Assembly (NCBI GenBank): GCA_937926555.1
Contig: CALAZX010000039.1
Location: 1 to 7,658, forward strand
Direction: 5' to 3'
Length of the DNA stretch: 7,658 nucleotides
Source of the DNA: an uncultured Negativicutes bacterium
Lineage (GTDB): Bacteria > Bacillota > Negativicutes > Acidaminococcales > Acidaminococcaceae
Shown: positions 1-5,968 of the stretch, piece after piece
How positions within the stretch are numbered: position 1 is the first letter of the stretch
Layout of the letters: each line of letters begins with the position of its first letter
Translations under genes and position numbers: made by a program
Notes under the pieces: model-generated
Told to the model about the DNA's origin: nothing
The model's database searches: none
What the model saw: the letters and a program-made list of their open reading frames with translations, nothing else

Positions 1-1
1 C

Positions 2-847
2 CGCGTCCATACCGCCGCGGAGGCGGAGGAGGCGGTGGCCCTGGCCCGGGAGGCCGGCTTCCGCCGGATCAACGGCGACCTGATGGCGGGGCTGCCGGGC
101 CAGACTCCGGAAAGCCTCCGGGACACCCTGGAGAAAGCGGCCCGCTGGAACCTGGAGCACCATTCCGTCTACAGCCTCATCCTGGAGGAGGGGACACCGC
201 TGTACACCCTGGTGGAACAGGGTCGTGTGGTGCTGCCTCCCGAGGAGGACGTGGTGGCAATGGACCACCAGGTCCGGCGCTTCATGGCGGAGCGGGGACT
301 GCGGCGGTACGAGGTGTCCAACTACGCCCGGCCGGGGGAGGAGTCCCGGCACAACCTGGTGTACTGGCACTACCGGCCTTACATGGCCTTCGGGCCGGGG
401 GCCTGCACCTTCACCGGAAGGGAGCGGCTCACCGGCACTACGGACCTGGAGGAGTACTGCCGGGCCTTCGGACCGGAGCGGGGCATTGGCGCCGCCGGCA
501 GTCCAAAGCCCGTTCCGGCACAGGACAGGCCGGGGCTCTCCGGATCCCGGCATGCCACCCTGGACGGAACAACGGAGGAGATTCTCTCTTCCTATACAAT
601 AGAAGAGCTTTCCCCGGAGATCCGGCTGGAGGAGTTCCTCATCATGGGGCTGCGTCTCACGGAGGGCATCTCCCTGGAGGAGGCCCGGACCCGTTACGGC
701 GTGGACGTCCTGGCCCGCTACGGCGGGGAGCTGGCACCGTTCCTGGAGCGGGGGATGGTGGAGGTCCGCGACGGTTTCCTGCGGCTGACGGAGGAAGGCA
801 TGCAGTTCGGCAATCTCATATTTGAAGTATTTGTGAACCCCTTGTGA
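2..847 (+). CDS. hemW: HemW, radical-SAM heme chaperone (HemN-like), 5'-truncated
   Basis: The reading frame is open from base 2, so the gene starts before the window; 281 codons remain of a family usually near 380 residues. The missing N-terminal part would hold the radical-SAM CxxxCxxC cluster, so it cannot be checked here. Family signatures seen are RVHTAAEA at the left edge, INGDLMAGLPGQT, YSLILEEGTPL, the RRYEVSNYARPG / HNLVYWHY block and the late EELSPE...GLRLTEGISLEEA block. HemW proteins were long annotated as oxygen-independent coproporphyrinogen III oxidase; the established role is heme binding and delivery with a 4Fe-4S/SAM domain in the cytoplasm. Lying directly upstream of hrcA is a common Bacillota arrangement. 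One oddity is a Pro/Gly/Ser-rich stretch at about 470-598 that is longer than the usual linker. The last residues (NPL) are encoded by a terminator stem. An internal GTG at 35 is not the start. Confidence 0.93.
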   Translation, partial: RVHTAAEAEEAVALAREAGFRRINGDLMAGLPGQTPESLRDTLEKAARWNLEHHSVYSLILEEGTPLYTLVEQGRVVLPPEEDVVAMDHQVRRFMAERGLRRYEVSNYARPGEESRHNLVYWHYRPYMAFGPGACTFTGRERLTGTTDLEEYCRAFGPERGIGAAGSPKPVPAQDRPGLSGSRHATLDGTTEEILSSYTIEELSPEIRLEEFLIMGLRLTEGISLEEARTRYGVDVLARYGGELAPFLERGMVEVRDGFLRLTEEGMQFGNLIFEVFVNPL

Positions 848-865
848 AAAGGGGTTTTTTCTTTT
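836..865 (+). terminator. Intrinsic terminator overlapping the hemW stop codon
   Basis: An 8-bp perfect stem pairs AACCCCTT (836-843) with AAGGGGTT (849-856). The 5-nt loop GTGAA (844-848) contains the hemW TGA (845-847). The stem runs into a six-T tract (855-860), then C and four more T. The hairpin and U-tract fit Rho-independent termination of the hemW transcript and separate it from the hrcA operon. The left arm is coding sequence for the last HemW residues. Confidence 0.88.
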
Positions 866-884
866 GAAATTAACCTTTTGACTA

Positions 885-913
885 TTGACATCTGTGGGGG
901 CGGGTGCTATCCT
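885..913 (+). promoter_or_regulatory. Vegetative (sigma-A type) promoter of the hrcA-grpE-dnaK-dnaJ operon
   Basis: A perfect -35 box TTGACA (885-890) is followed after exactly 17 nt by TATCCT (908-913), a 4/6 match to TATAAT. Transcription should begin near 919-921, only a few bases before the CIRCE operator. The stretch before the -35 (861-884) is AT-rich and could act as an UP-type element. A second near-match, TTGACT at 878-883, has no -10 at proper spacing. Assigning a housekeeping promoter fits CIRCE/HrcA systems, where heat control comes from the repressor and not from a special sigma factor. Confidence 0.82.
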
Positions 914-926
914 TAGACTATAGGTG

Positions 927-953
927 TTAGCACTCCAAGGTAACGAGTGCTAA
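927..953 (+). promoter_or_regulatory. CIRCE operator (HrcA binding site)
   Basis: This is the exact consensus inverted repeat TTAGCACTC-N9-GAGTGCTAA (arms 927-935 and 945-953, spacer 936-944). One extra pair, G926-C954, lengthens the arms to 10 bp. HrcA dimers are known to bind this element and repress transcription, and the element is also transcribed into the 5' leader. It begins about 7 nt after the predicted transcription start and ends 32 nt before the hrcA ATG. It is the only CIRCE I find in the window; none lies directly before dnaK. Confidence 0.98.
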
Positions 954-972
954 CAAACCAAAAAAGAGAGAT

Positions 973-978
973 GAGGTG
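973..978 (+). promoter_or_regulatory. Ribosome binding site that fixes the hrcA start
   Basis: GAGGTG lies 7 nt before the ATG at 986, a normal Shine-Dalgarno spacing. Two in-frame upstream starts exist. GTG at 947 lies inside the right CIRCE arm, and ATG at 971 has only a GAGAG directly abutting it. Neither has a usable spacing, so 986 is preferred. Confidence 0.75.
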
Positions 979-985
979 GGATTCG

Positions 986-2008
986 ATGCTGACAGACAGA
1001 CAAAAGAAAATCCTGCAGATCATCATTGAGGACTACATCGAGTCGGCTGAGCCGGTGGGCTCCCGCACCATTGCGAGAAAGTATGACCTGGGCATCAGCC
1101 CGGCCACCATCCGCAATGAGATGAGTGACCTGGAGATGCTGGGCTATCTGGAACAGCCCCATACTTCCGCCGGCCGTATCCCTTCGGCGCTGGCGTACCG
1201 CCTGTACGTGGATTCACTCCAGAATCCCGGCGATCTGACGGACAACGACATCGCCCTGATCAACGGCTGGTTCAAGGAGCGGATCCGGAACATCGATGAC
1301 ATCTTCAAGTCAACGGCGAAGATCCTTTCCAGGATGACAAGAAACGTTTCACTGGTGCTGGCCAACAAACAGACCACGGCCGGCTTCAAATATCTGAAGT
1401 TCCTGCCCCTGAACGAGCGGCAGGCGATTTTATGCATCATCACCGACGACGGCGCCATGGACAACGGCCTGGTGGATATCCCCCTGGGGATGAATCCCGC
1501 CGAGCTGGACTACCTGGCGGGACGCATGAGCCGCATGCTGGAAGGCAGGCCCTTGTCGGAGATCACCGCCGATCTGCTGCAGGATGTGTACCGGAACGTA
1601 TCCGAGGACAAGATGCTGCTCACCGCCATGCTGAGCACCATGCAGGAGATGGCGGCGAAGAACAGCGAGCAGAAAGTGTTCCTGGGCGGAACACAGCAGC
1701 TGCTGAACCAGCCCGAGTTCCAGGATGTGGACCGGGTGAAAGACCTCCTGGGAATCCTGGAGGAGGAGCGGGTGGTGAAAGACCTGCTCAGCGCCGGGGA
1801 TGACTCCGGACTGCGGGTGACCATCGGTTCCGAGAACGCCTTCACGGGCATCAAGGACTGCAGCATGGTCCAGGCGACCTACCGGCTGAACGGACAGATC
1901 GTCGGCACCATGGCGGTGCTGGGACCCACGCGGATGGAATACCGCAAAGTCATGGCAGTGATGAACTATCTGCACAAATACTTAGGAACGATCCTCAAGG
2001 ATCAATAG
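986..2008 (+). CDS. hrcA: Heat-inducible transcription repressor HrcA
   Basis: HrcA represses class I heat-shock genes by binding CIRCE; GroEL is known to keep it active, so unfolded protein relieves repression. The product is 340 residues, the usual family length. Residues 1 to about 70 are the winged helix-turn-helix, with MLTDRQKKIL at the start, the PVGSRTIA segment (about 23-30), the recognition region GISPATIRNEMSDLE (36-50) and the wing motif LEQPHTSAGRIPS (55-67). The rest is the GAF-like/dimerisation part, ending in a YRLNGQIVGTMAVLGPTRMEY block typical of HrcA. The start at 986 gives the canonical N-terminus; starts at 947 or 971 would add 13 or 5 residues with no family counterpart. 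The gene is first in its operon behind its own operator, so it is autoregulated. It is followed after 13 nt by grpE. Confidence 0.96.
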   Translation: MLTDRQKKILQIIIEDYIESAEPVGSRTIARKYDLGISPATIRNEMSDLEMLGYLEQPHTSAGRIPSALAYRLYVDSLQNPGDLTDNDIALINGWFKERIRNIDDIFKSTAKILSRMTRNVSLVLANKQTTAGFKYLKFLPLNERQAILCIITDDGAMDNGLVDIPLGMNPAELDYLAGRMSRMLEGRPLSEITADLLQDVYRNVSEDKMLLTAMLSTMQEMAAKNSEQKVFLGGTQQLLNQPEFQDVDRVKDLLGILEEERVVKDLLSAGDDSGLRVTIGSENAFTGIKDCSMVQATYRLNGQIVGTMAVLGPTRMEYRKVMAVMNYLHKYLGTILKDQ

Positions 2009-2021
2009 AAGGAGGAAGTAC

Positions 2022-2642
2022 ATGTTCAACAGAGAAGATGCGGCGGAGCAGGAGAAAATGAATCCGGCTGCCGGCGCGGAGGCTGAGGCCGCGGAGAAGG
2101 AGACGGTGTCTCCCGAGGAGGCGGCGGAGGCGGAAGCCAAAGGTGACGCTGAGCAGGCGGATCCGGCTGAAGCCATCAACAACATGGCGGCGCAGCTGCT
2201 GGAAAAAGACAAGCAGCTGGAGGAGGCGCAGAACAGACTGCTGCGGCTCCAGGCGGACTTCGACAATTTCCGCCGGCGCAATGCGGAGGAACGCAGAGAA
2301 CTTTCCCTTTTTGTCACCGCCGATGTGGTGGAGAAGTTCCTTCATATCCTGGACAACTTCGAACGCGCCCAGGAGACAGGCAAACAGGCCACTGACCCCC
2401 AGAGCATTCTGGACGGCATGGCCAGCATCCAGAAACAGTTCCTCAAAACCCTGGAGGACCTGGATGTGAAAGAGATTCCCGCGGAAGGACAGCCTTTCGA
2501 CCCCAATGTCCATGAGGCCGTGATGCGGGGACAGAATCCGGACCTGCCGGAAGACACCATCGACATGGTGTTTCAGAAAGGCTACCAGGTCCAGGACCGG
2601 GTGATCCGTCACAGCAAGGTGCGGGTCATCAGCAACGACTGA
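2022..2642 (+). CDS. grpE: Nucleotide exchange factor GrpE
   Basis: GrpE is the cytoplasmic cochaperone that releases ADP from DnaK. The product is 206 residues. Residues 1 to about 55 form a Glu/Ala-rich acidic, probably disordered tail. Residues about 55-115 look like the long coiled-coil dimer helix, including LRLQADFDNFRRRN (74-87). The C-terminal beta domain carries PFDPNVHEAVM and the family-defining ending VFQKGYQVQDRVIRHSKVRV. The start is supported by a strong AAGGAGGA (2009-2016) 5 nt before the ATG. The gene sits 13 nt after hrcA and is surely co-transcribed with it. A hairpin begins one base after its stop codon, followed by a 126-nt gap to dnaK, its functional partner. Confidence 0.96.
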   Translation: MFNREDAAEQEKMNPAAGAEAEAAEKETVSPEEAAEAEAKGDAEQADPAEAINNMAAQLLEKDKQLEEAQNRLLRLQADFDNFRRRNAEERRELSLFVTADVVEKFLHILDNFERAQETGKQATDPQSILDGMASIQKQFLKTLEDLDVKEIPAEGQPFDPNVHEAVMRGQNPDLPEDTIDMVFQKGYQVQDRVIRHSKVRVISND

Positions 2643-2665
2643 CATGCCGGCGCGATGCCGCCATG
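2643..2665 (+). other. Imperfect hairpin directly after grpE, candidate mRNA processing or stability element
   Basis: CATG-C-CGGC (2643-2651) can pair with GCCG-C-CATG (2657-2665) around a 5-nt loop GCGAT, giving 4 bp, one C-C mismatch and 4 bp. It begins immediately after the TGA. No T-run follows, so it is not an intrinsic terminator. A role in cleaving the message or protecting a 3' end between grpE and dnaK is inference. Confidence 0.4.
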
Positions 2666-2679
2666 ACATCAGTATCAGG

Positions 2680-2708
2680 TAAACAACAAGCAAACAATCA
2701 TCTAATAT
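2680..2708 (+). promoter_or_regulatory. Possible weak internal promoter before dnaK
   Basis: TAAACA (2680-2685) and TAATAT (2703-2708) are each 4/6 matches to the -35 and -10 boxes with a 17-nt spacer. AT-rich sequence throws up such matches readily, and no CIRCE accompanies it. If real, it would give some dnaK-dnaJ expression free of HrcA control. Confidence 0.2.
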
Positions 2709-2768
2709 ATCAGCTGTATTAAAAACAGAAACAACAAAACAAATCGAAATTCAAGGAGGCTTTTTATT
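2681..2768 (+). promoter_or_regulatory. A-rich unstructured leader and strong ribosome binding site of dnaK
   Basis: In 2681-2750 there are 40 A and only 5 G in 70 bases, in sharp contrast to the GC-rich genes around it. It ends in a full Shine-Dalgarno AAGGAGG (2753-2759), 9 nt before the ATG. A G-poor stretch can form little secondary structure, which fits a highly translated message. The enhancer-like role is inference; the composition and Shine-Dalgarno are directly visible. Confidence 0.6.
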
Positions 2769-4613
2769 ATGGCTAAAGTAATTGGTATTGACTTAGGTAC
2801 TACTAACTCTGTAGTAGCAGTTATGGAAGGTGGCGAACCTACCGTCATCACGAATCAGGAAGGCAGCCGTCTGACTCCTTCTGTAGTAGGTTTCACGAAG
2901 ACCGGCGAGCGCCTGGTAGGCCAGCTGGCTAAAAGACAGGCCGTTTCCAACCCGGCAGGCACCGTAAGCTCCATCAAACGTCACATGGGCGAACCGAACT
3001 ACCGCGTTGAGATCGACGGCAAGAAATATTCCCCGGAAGAGATTTCCGCTATGATCCTGCAGAAAATCAAAGAAGACGCCGAGAAATATCTGGGTGAGTC
3101 TGTGAACCAGGCTGTCATCACCGTTCCGGCATACTTCTCCGACAGCCAGCGCCAGGCTACCAAAGACGCCGGCCGCATCGCTGGTCTGGAAGTTCTGCGT
3201 ATCATCAACGAGCCCACCGCGGCATCCCTGGCATACGGCATCGACAAGACCGATGACCATATGATCCTGGTATACGATCTGGGCGGCGGCACCTTCGACG
3301 TCAGCATCCTGGAACTGGGTGACGGCGTATTCGAGGTAAAAGCCACCAACGGCGACACCCATCTGGGCGGCGACGACTTCGACAACCGCATCGTTGAGTG
3401 GATGGTTGACGAGTTCAAGAAAGAGAACGGCATCGACCTGTCCGCTGACAAGATGGCTCTCCAGCGTCTGCGCGAGGCTGCAGAGAAAGCCAAGATCGAG
3501 CTGTCCAACGTTGTGAACACCAACATCAACCTGCCCTTCATCACCGCAGGCGCTGACGGCCCGAAACATCTGGACATGGATCTGAGCCGCGCTAAATTCG
3601 ACGAGATGACCGCTGACTTGGTAGAGCGCACCATCGCTCCTACCCGCAAGGCTATGCAGGACGCAGGACTGACCCCGGCTGACATCAACAAAGTCATCCT
3701 GGTTGGCGGTTCCACCCGTATCCCCGCAGTACAGGAAGCCATCAAACGCGAAATGGGCAAAGAGCCTACCCGTAACCTGAACCCGGACGAATGTGTCGCA
3801 ATCGGCGCAGCTATCCAGGCCGGCGTACTGGCAGGCGAAGTGAAAGACGTACTGCTGCTTGACGTAACCCCGCTGTCTCTGGGCATCGAGACCCTGGGCG
3901 GCGTGTTCACCAAGATCATCGACCGCAACACCACCATCCCCACTTCCCGGAAACAGGTATTCTCCACGGCTACCGACAACCAGCCGTCCGTAGATATCCA
4001 TGTGCTCCAGGGCGAGCGTGAGATGGCTGCCGACAACAAGACCCTGGGCCGTTTCGAACTGGGCGGCATCCCCGCAGCTCCCCGTGGAGTTCCTAAAATC
4101 GAAGTCGCTTTCGACATCGACGCCAACGGCATCGTGAACGTAAGCGCCAAAGACCTGGGCACCGGCAAAGAGCAGAAGATCACCATCACCTCCTCCGGCA
4201 CCCTGAGCAAGGAAGAAGTGGACCGCATGGTGAAAGAGGCTGAAGCCAACGCAGAGGCTGACAAGAAACGCAAGGAAGGCGTAGAGATCCGCAACAACGC
4301 CGACTCCCTGGTATACCAGGCCGAGAAGACCATCAAAGACATGGAAGGCAAAGGCAAAGACGACCTGATCGCCAAAGTGAAGACCGCGCTGGATACCCTG
4401 AAAGAGTCCCTGAAAGGCGACGACAACGAGAAGATCAAGGCTGATACCGAAGCTCTGACCAAACCGCTGTACGAGCTGTCCCAGGAGCTGTACAAAGAGA
4501 CCCAGGCCCAGCAGCAGGCCGGCGCACAGGGCGGTGAGGCCGCAGGCGAGTCCAAGAAGAGCGACGACGATGTGGTAGACGCCGAAGTGGTAGACGAAGA
4601 AGACAAGAAATAA
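2769..4613 (+). CDS. dnaK: Chaperone protein DnaK (Hsp70)
   Basis: DnaK is the ATP-dependent cytoplasmic chaperone that binds exposed hydrophobic segments, working with DnaJ and GrpE. The product is 614 residues, normal for Bacillota. The nucleotide-binding domain (1 to about 358) has IDLGTTNSVVAV (7-18), DLGGGTFDVS (170-179) and VGGSTRIPAVQ (312-322). The hydrophobic interdomain linker VLLLDV is at 361-366. The substrate-binding beta domain starts with TPLSLGIETLGG, followed by a charged helical lid (from about 480) and a Gln/Gly then acidic tail ending DDDVVDAEVVDEEDKK. Between SIKRHMGE and the YSPEEISA block it lacks the long insertion found in proteobacterial DnaK. Codon use differs from its neighbours: of the first 11 Val codons, 7 are GTA, 3 GTT, 1 GTC and none GTG. 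It ends with tandem stops TAA TAG (4611-4616). dnaJ follows 21 nt later. Confidence 0.99.
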   Translation: MAKVIGIDLGTTNSVVAVMEGGEPTVITNQEGSRLTPSVVGFTKTGERLVGQLAKRQAVSNPAGTVSSIKRHMGEPNYRVEIDGKKYSPEEISAMILQKIKEDAEKYLGESVNQAVITVPAYFSDSQRQATKDAGRIAGLEVLRIINEPTAASLAYGIDKTDDHMILVYDLGGGTFDVSILELGDGVFEVKATNGDTHLGGDDFDNRIVEWMVDEFKKENGIDLSADKMALQRLREAAEKAKIELSNVVNTNINLPFITAGADGPKHLDMDLSRAKFDEMTADLVERTIAPTRKAMQDAGLTPADINKVILVGGSTRIPAVQEAIKREMGKEPTRNLNPDECVAIGAAIQAGVLAGEVKDVLLLDVTPLSLGIETLGGVFTKIIDRNTTIPTSRKQVFSTATDNQPSVDIHVLQGEREMAADNKTLGRFELGGIPAAPRGVPKIEVAFDIDANGIVNVSAKDLGTGKEQKITITSSGTLSKEEVDRMVKEAEANAEADKKRKEGVEIRNNADSLVYQAEKTIKDMEGKGKDDLIAKVKTALDTLKESLKGDDNEKIKADTEALTKPLYELSQELYKETQAQQQAGAQGGEAAGESKKSDDDVVDAEVVDEEDKK

Positions 4614-4621
4614 TAGATTCG

Positions 4622-4628
4622 GGATGGT
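4622..4628 (+). promoter_or_regulatory. Weak ribosome binding site of dnaJ
   Basis: GGATGGT (4622-4628) is the only Shine-Dalgarno-like stretch at usable distance (6 nt) from the dnaJ ATG, and it breaks the GGAGG core. AGGA at 4631-4634 abuts the ATG and is too close to work. This contrasts with the full AGGAGG-type sites of grpE, dnaK and prmA. Confidence 0.45.
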
Positions 4629-4634
4629 GTAGGA

Positions 4635-5801
4635 ATGGCAGATAAAAGAGATTACTATGAAGTGCTTGGCGTGAGCAAAAGCGCCAGTGCCGACGAGATA
4701 AAAAAAGCATATCGCAAATTGGCACGCAAGTACCATCCTGACCTGAACAAGGATAACGCGGAAGAGGCGGAGGCGAAGTTCAAGGAGTGCTCCGAAGCTT
4801 ACAGTGTCCTGAGCGATGAACAGAAGCGTGCCCAGTATGACCAGTTCGGTCATGCTGCCTTTGAGAATGGCGGCGGAGGCGCCGGCGGCTTCGATGGCTT
4901 CGGCGGCTTCGGCGGTGGCGGGTTCAGCGGTTTCGGCGGCAACGGCATGGAGGACATCTTCGACATGTTCTTCGGCGGCGGTGGCGGCCGGAGCCGTCAG
5001 AACAACGGCCCCCGGCAGGGCGCCGACCTCCGGTTCGACCTGGAGCTGACTTTCGAGGAAGCGGCTTTCGGTGTGGAGAAGGAGATCGCCGTATACCGTG
5101 ACGAGCAGTGCGGACATTGCCACGGGAACGGGGCGGAGCCCGGTTCCAAAGTGGAGGAGTGTCCCAAGTGCCACGGCACCGGCCAGATCCGCGTGGTGCA
5201 GAACACCATGCTGGGACAGATGCAGACGGTACGTCCCTGTCCCGACTGTCACGGCGAGGGCAAGATCATCTCCGACCCCTGCCACGAATGTCATGGCAGC
5301 GGCACGGTGAAGAGAACCAAGAACCTGAAGGTGAAGGTTCCCGCAGGCGTGGCCGACGGTACCCGTCTCCGTGTCTCCGGCGAAGGCGCCGCAGGCACCA
5401 AGGGCGGCCCCAGCGGCGACCTGTATGTGTACCTGTACGTGAAACGGCATGAGTTCTTCGAGCGGGACGGCTATGACGTGCATTGCCAGATCCCCATCAA
5501 TATCGTCCAGGCAACCCTGGGCGACGAGGTGGAGGTCCCCACGCTGGACGGCAAGGTGACCATGAAGGTCCCCGCCGGCACGCAGCCCGGACGGACCCTG
5601 CGGCTGAAAGGCAAGGGCATCCCCGTGCTGAACCGCAAGAACACCCGCGGCGACCAGATGGTCCATGTGAAAGTGGTGGTACCCACCAAGCTGACCGAGA
5701 AGCAGAAAGACGCGCTGCGCAATTTCGCCGAGATCAGCAAGGACAACATCAATCCGGAAGAGAAGAGCTTCATGGACAAGATCAAGAATCTGTTCAAGTG
5801 A
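4635..5801 (+). CDS. dnaJ: Chaperone protein DnaJ (Hsp40, class A)
   Basis: DnaJ delivers substrates to DnaK and stimulates its ATPase. At 388 residues it has the full class A layout. The J-domain (about 5-70) has the essential HPD at 34-36. A Gly/Phe-rich linker (about 79-120) carries the short MEDIFDMFF segment. The zinc domain has four intact CxxCxGxG repeats at 159-166 (CGHCHGNG), 176-183 (CPKCHGTG), 202-209 (CPDCHGEG) and 216-223 (CHECHGSG). The C-terminal substrate-binding domains include VKVPAGVADGTRLRVSGEG and PAGTQPGRTLRLKGKGIP. The start is confirmed by the conserved DYYEVLGVS just inside. The gene is last in the heat-shock operon; a strong terminator follows 35 nt after its stop. 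Its weak ribosome site suggests less DnaJ than DnaK is made, consistent with cochaperone stoichiometry. Confidence 0.98.
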   Translation: MADKRDYYEVLGVSKSASADEIKKAYRKLARKYHPDLNKDNAEEAEAKFKECSEAYSVLSDEQKRAQYDQFGHAAFENGGGGAGGFDGFGGFGGGGFSGFGGNGMEDIFDMFFGGGGGRSRQNNGPRQGADLRFDLELTFEEAAFGVEKEIAVYRDEQCGHCHGNGAEPGSKVEECPKCHGTGQIRVVQNTMLGQMQTVRPCPDCHGEGKIISDPCHECHGSGTVKRTKNLKVKVPAGVADGTRLRVSGEGAAGTKGGPSGDLYVYLYVKRHEFFERDGYDVHCQIPINIVQATLGDEVEVPTLDGKVTMKVPAGTQPGRTLRLKGKGIPVLNRKNTRGDQMVHVKVVVPTKLTEKQKDALRNFAEISKDNINPEEKSFMDKIKNLFK

Positions 5802-5836
5802 GCCCGGCTTCCGGTCCGTATCACAGGATGTATATC

Positions 5837-5868
5837 ACGTCCCGGAATTTTTTCCGGGACGTTTTTTT
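5837..5868 (+). terminator. Strong intrinsic terminator of the dnaK operon
   Basis: An 11-bp perfect stem pairs ACGTCCCGGAA (5837-5847) with TTCCGGGACGT (5852-5862) around a TTTT loop (5848-5851). A seven-T run (5862-5868) follows. This is a textbook Rho-independent terminator, and it separates dnaJ from rsmE-prmA. Confidence 0.95.
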
Positions 5869-5903
5869 CTGTCCGCCGGTTTCTGTTATAGAGTGGACGG
5901 ATA

Positions 5904-5912
5904 TGATATAAT
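5904..5912 (+). promoter_or_regulatory. Extended -10 promoter of the rsmE-prmA unit
   Basis: TGATATAAT (5904-5912) is a perfect TGnTATAAT extended -10. At 16-18 nt upstream there is no convincing -35 (TGTTAT-like sequence around 5884-5889), which is normal when the extended element is present. Transcription would start near 5919, leaving a leader of about 50 nt before the rsmE ATG. The location just after the dnaJ terminator supports the call. Confidence 0.72.
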
Positions 5913-5968
5913 GATATATACTGCGGAAATATGACACCGCACAGGAAAGTGAGACAGAAGGAGCCGAT

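Noticed and set aside
225..602. 125-residue + frame inside hemW
   Set aside because: Its Trp/Arg/Gly-rich composition is typical of an out-of-frame GC-rich shadow; hemW is clear in the other frame.
878..883. TTGACT as an alternative -35 box for hrcA
   Set aside because: No -10-like hexamer lies 16-18 nt downstream; TTGACA at 885-890 with TATCCT fits far better.
2643..2665. Hairpin after grpE as an intrinsic terminator
   Set aside because: The stem is interrupted and no T-tract follows; the downstream sequence is A-rich on this strand.
2999..4606. 535-residue minus-strand open frame within dnaK
   Set aside because: It is a Ser-rich shadow of dnaK in another frame, with no ribosome site or protein family features.
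4863..4990. GGC-rich repeats in dnaJ as a DNA repeat array or assembly artefact
   Set aside because: They encode the normal Gly/Phe linker of class A DnaJ and stay in frame.
2793..5666. 957-residue minus-strand open frame as a gene
   Set aside because: It is in exact codon register opposite dnaK and dnaJ, carries no recognisable family signature, and its length follows from the missing TTA/CTA/TCA codons in the sense genes.
5922..5941. TGCGG-N10-CCGCA inverted repeat in the rsmE leader as a regulatory hairpin
   Set aside because: The stem is only 5 bp with a 10-nt loop, no T-run follows, and it resembles no riboswitch known to me.
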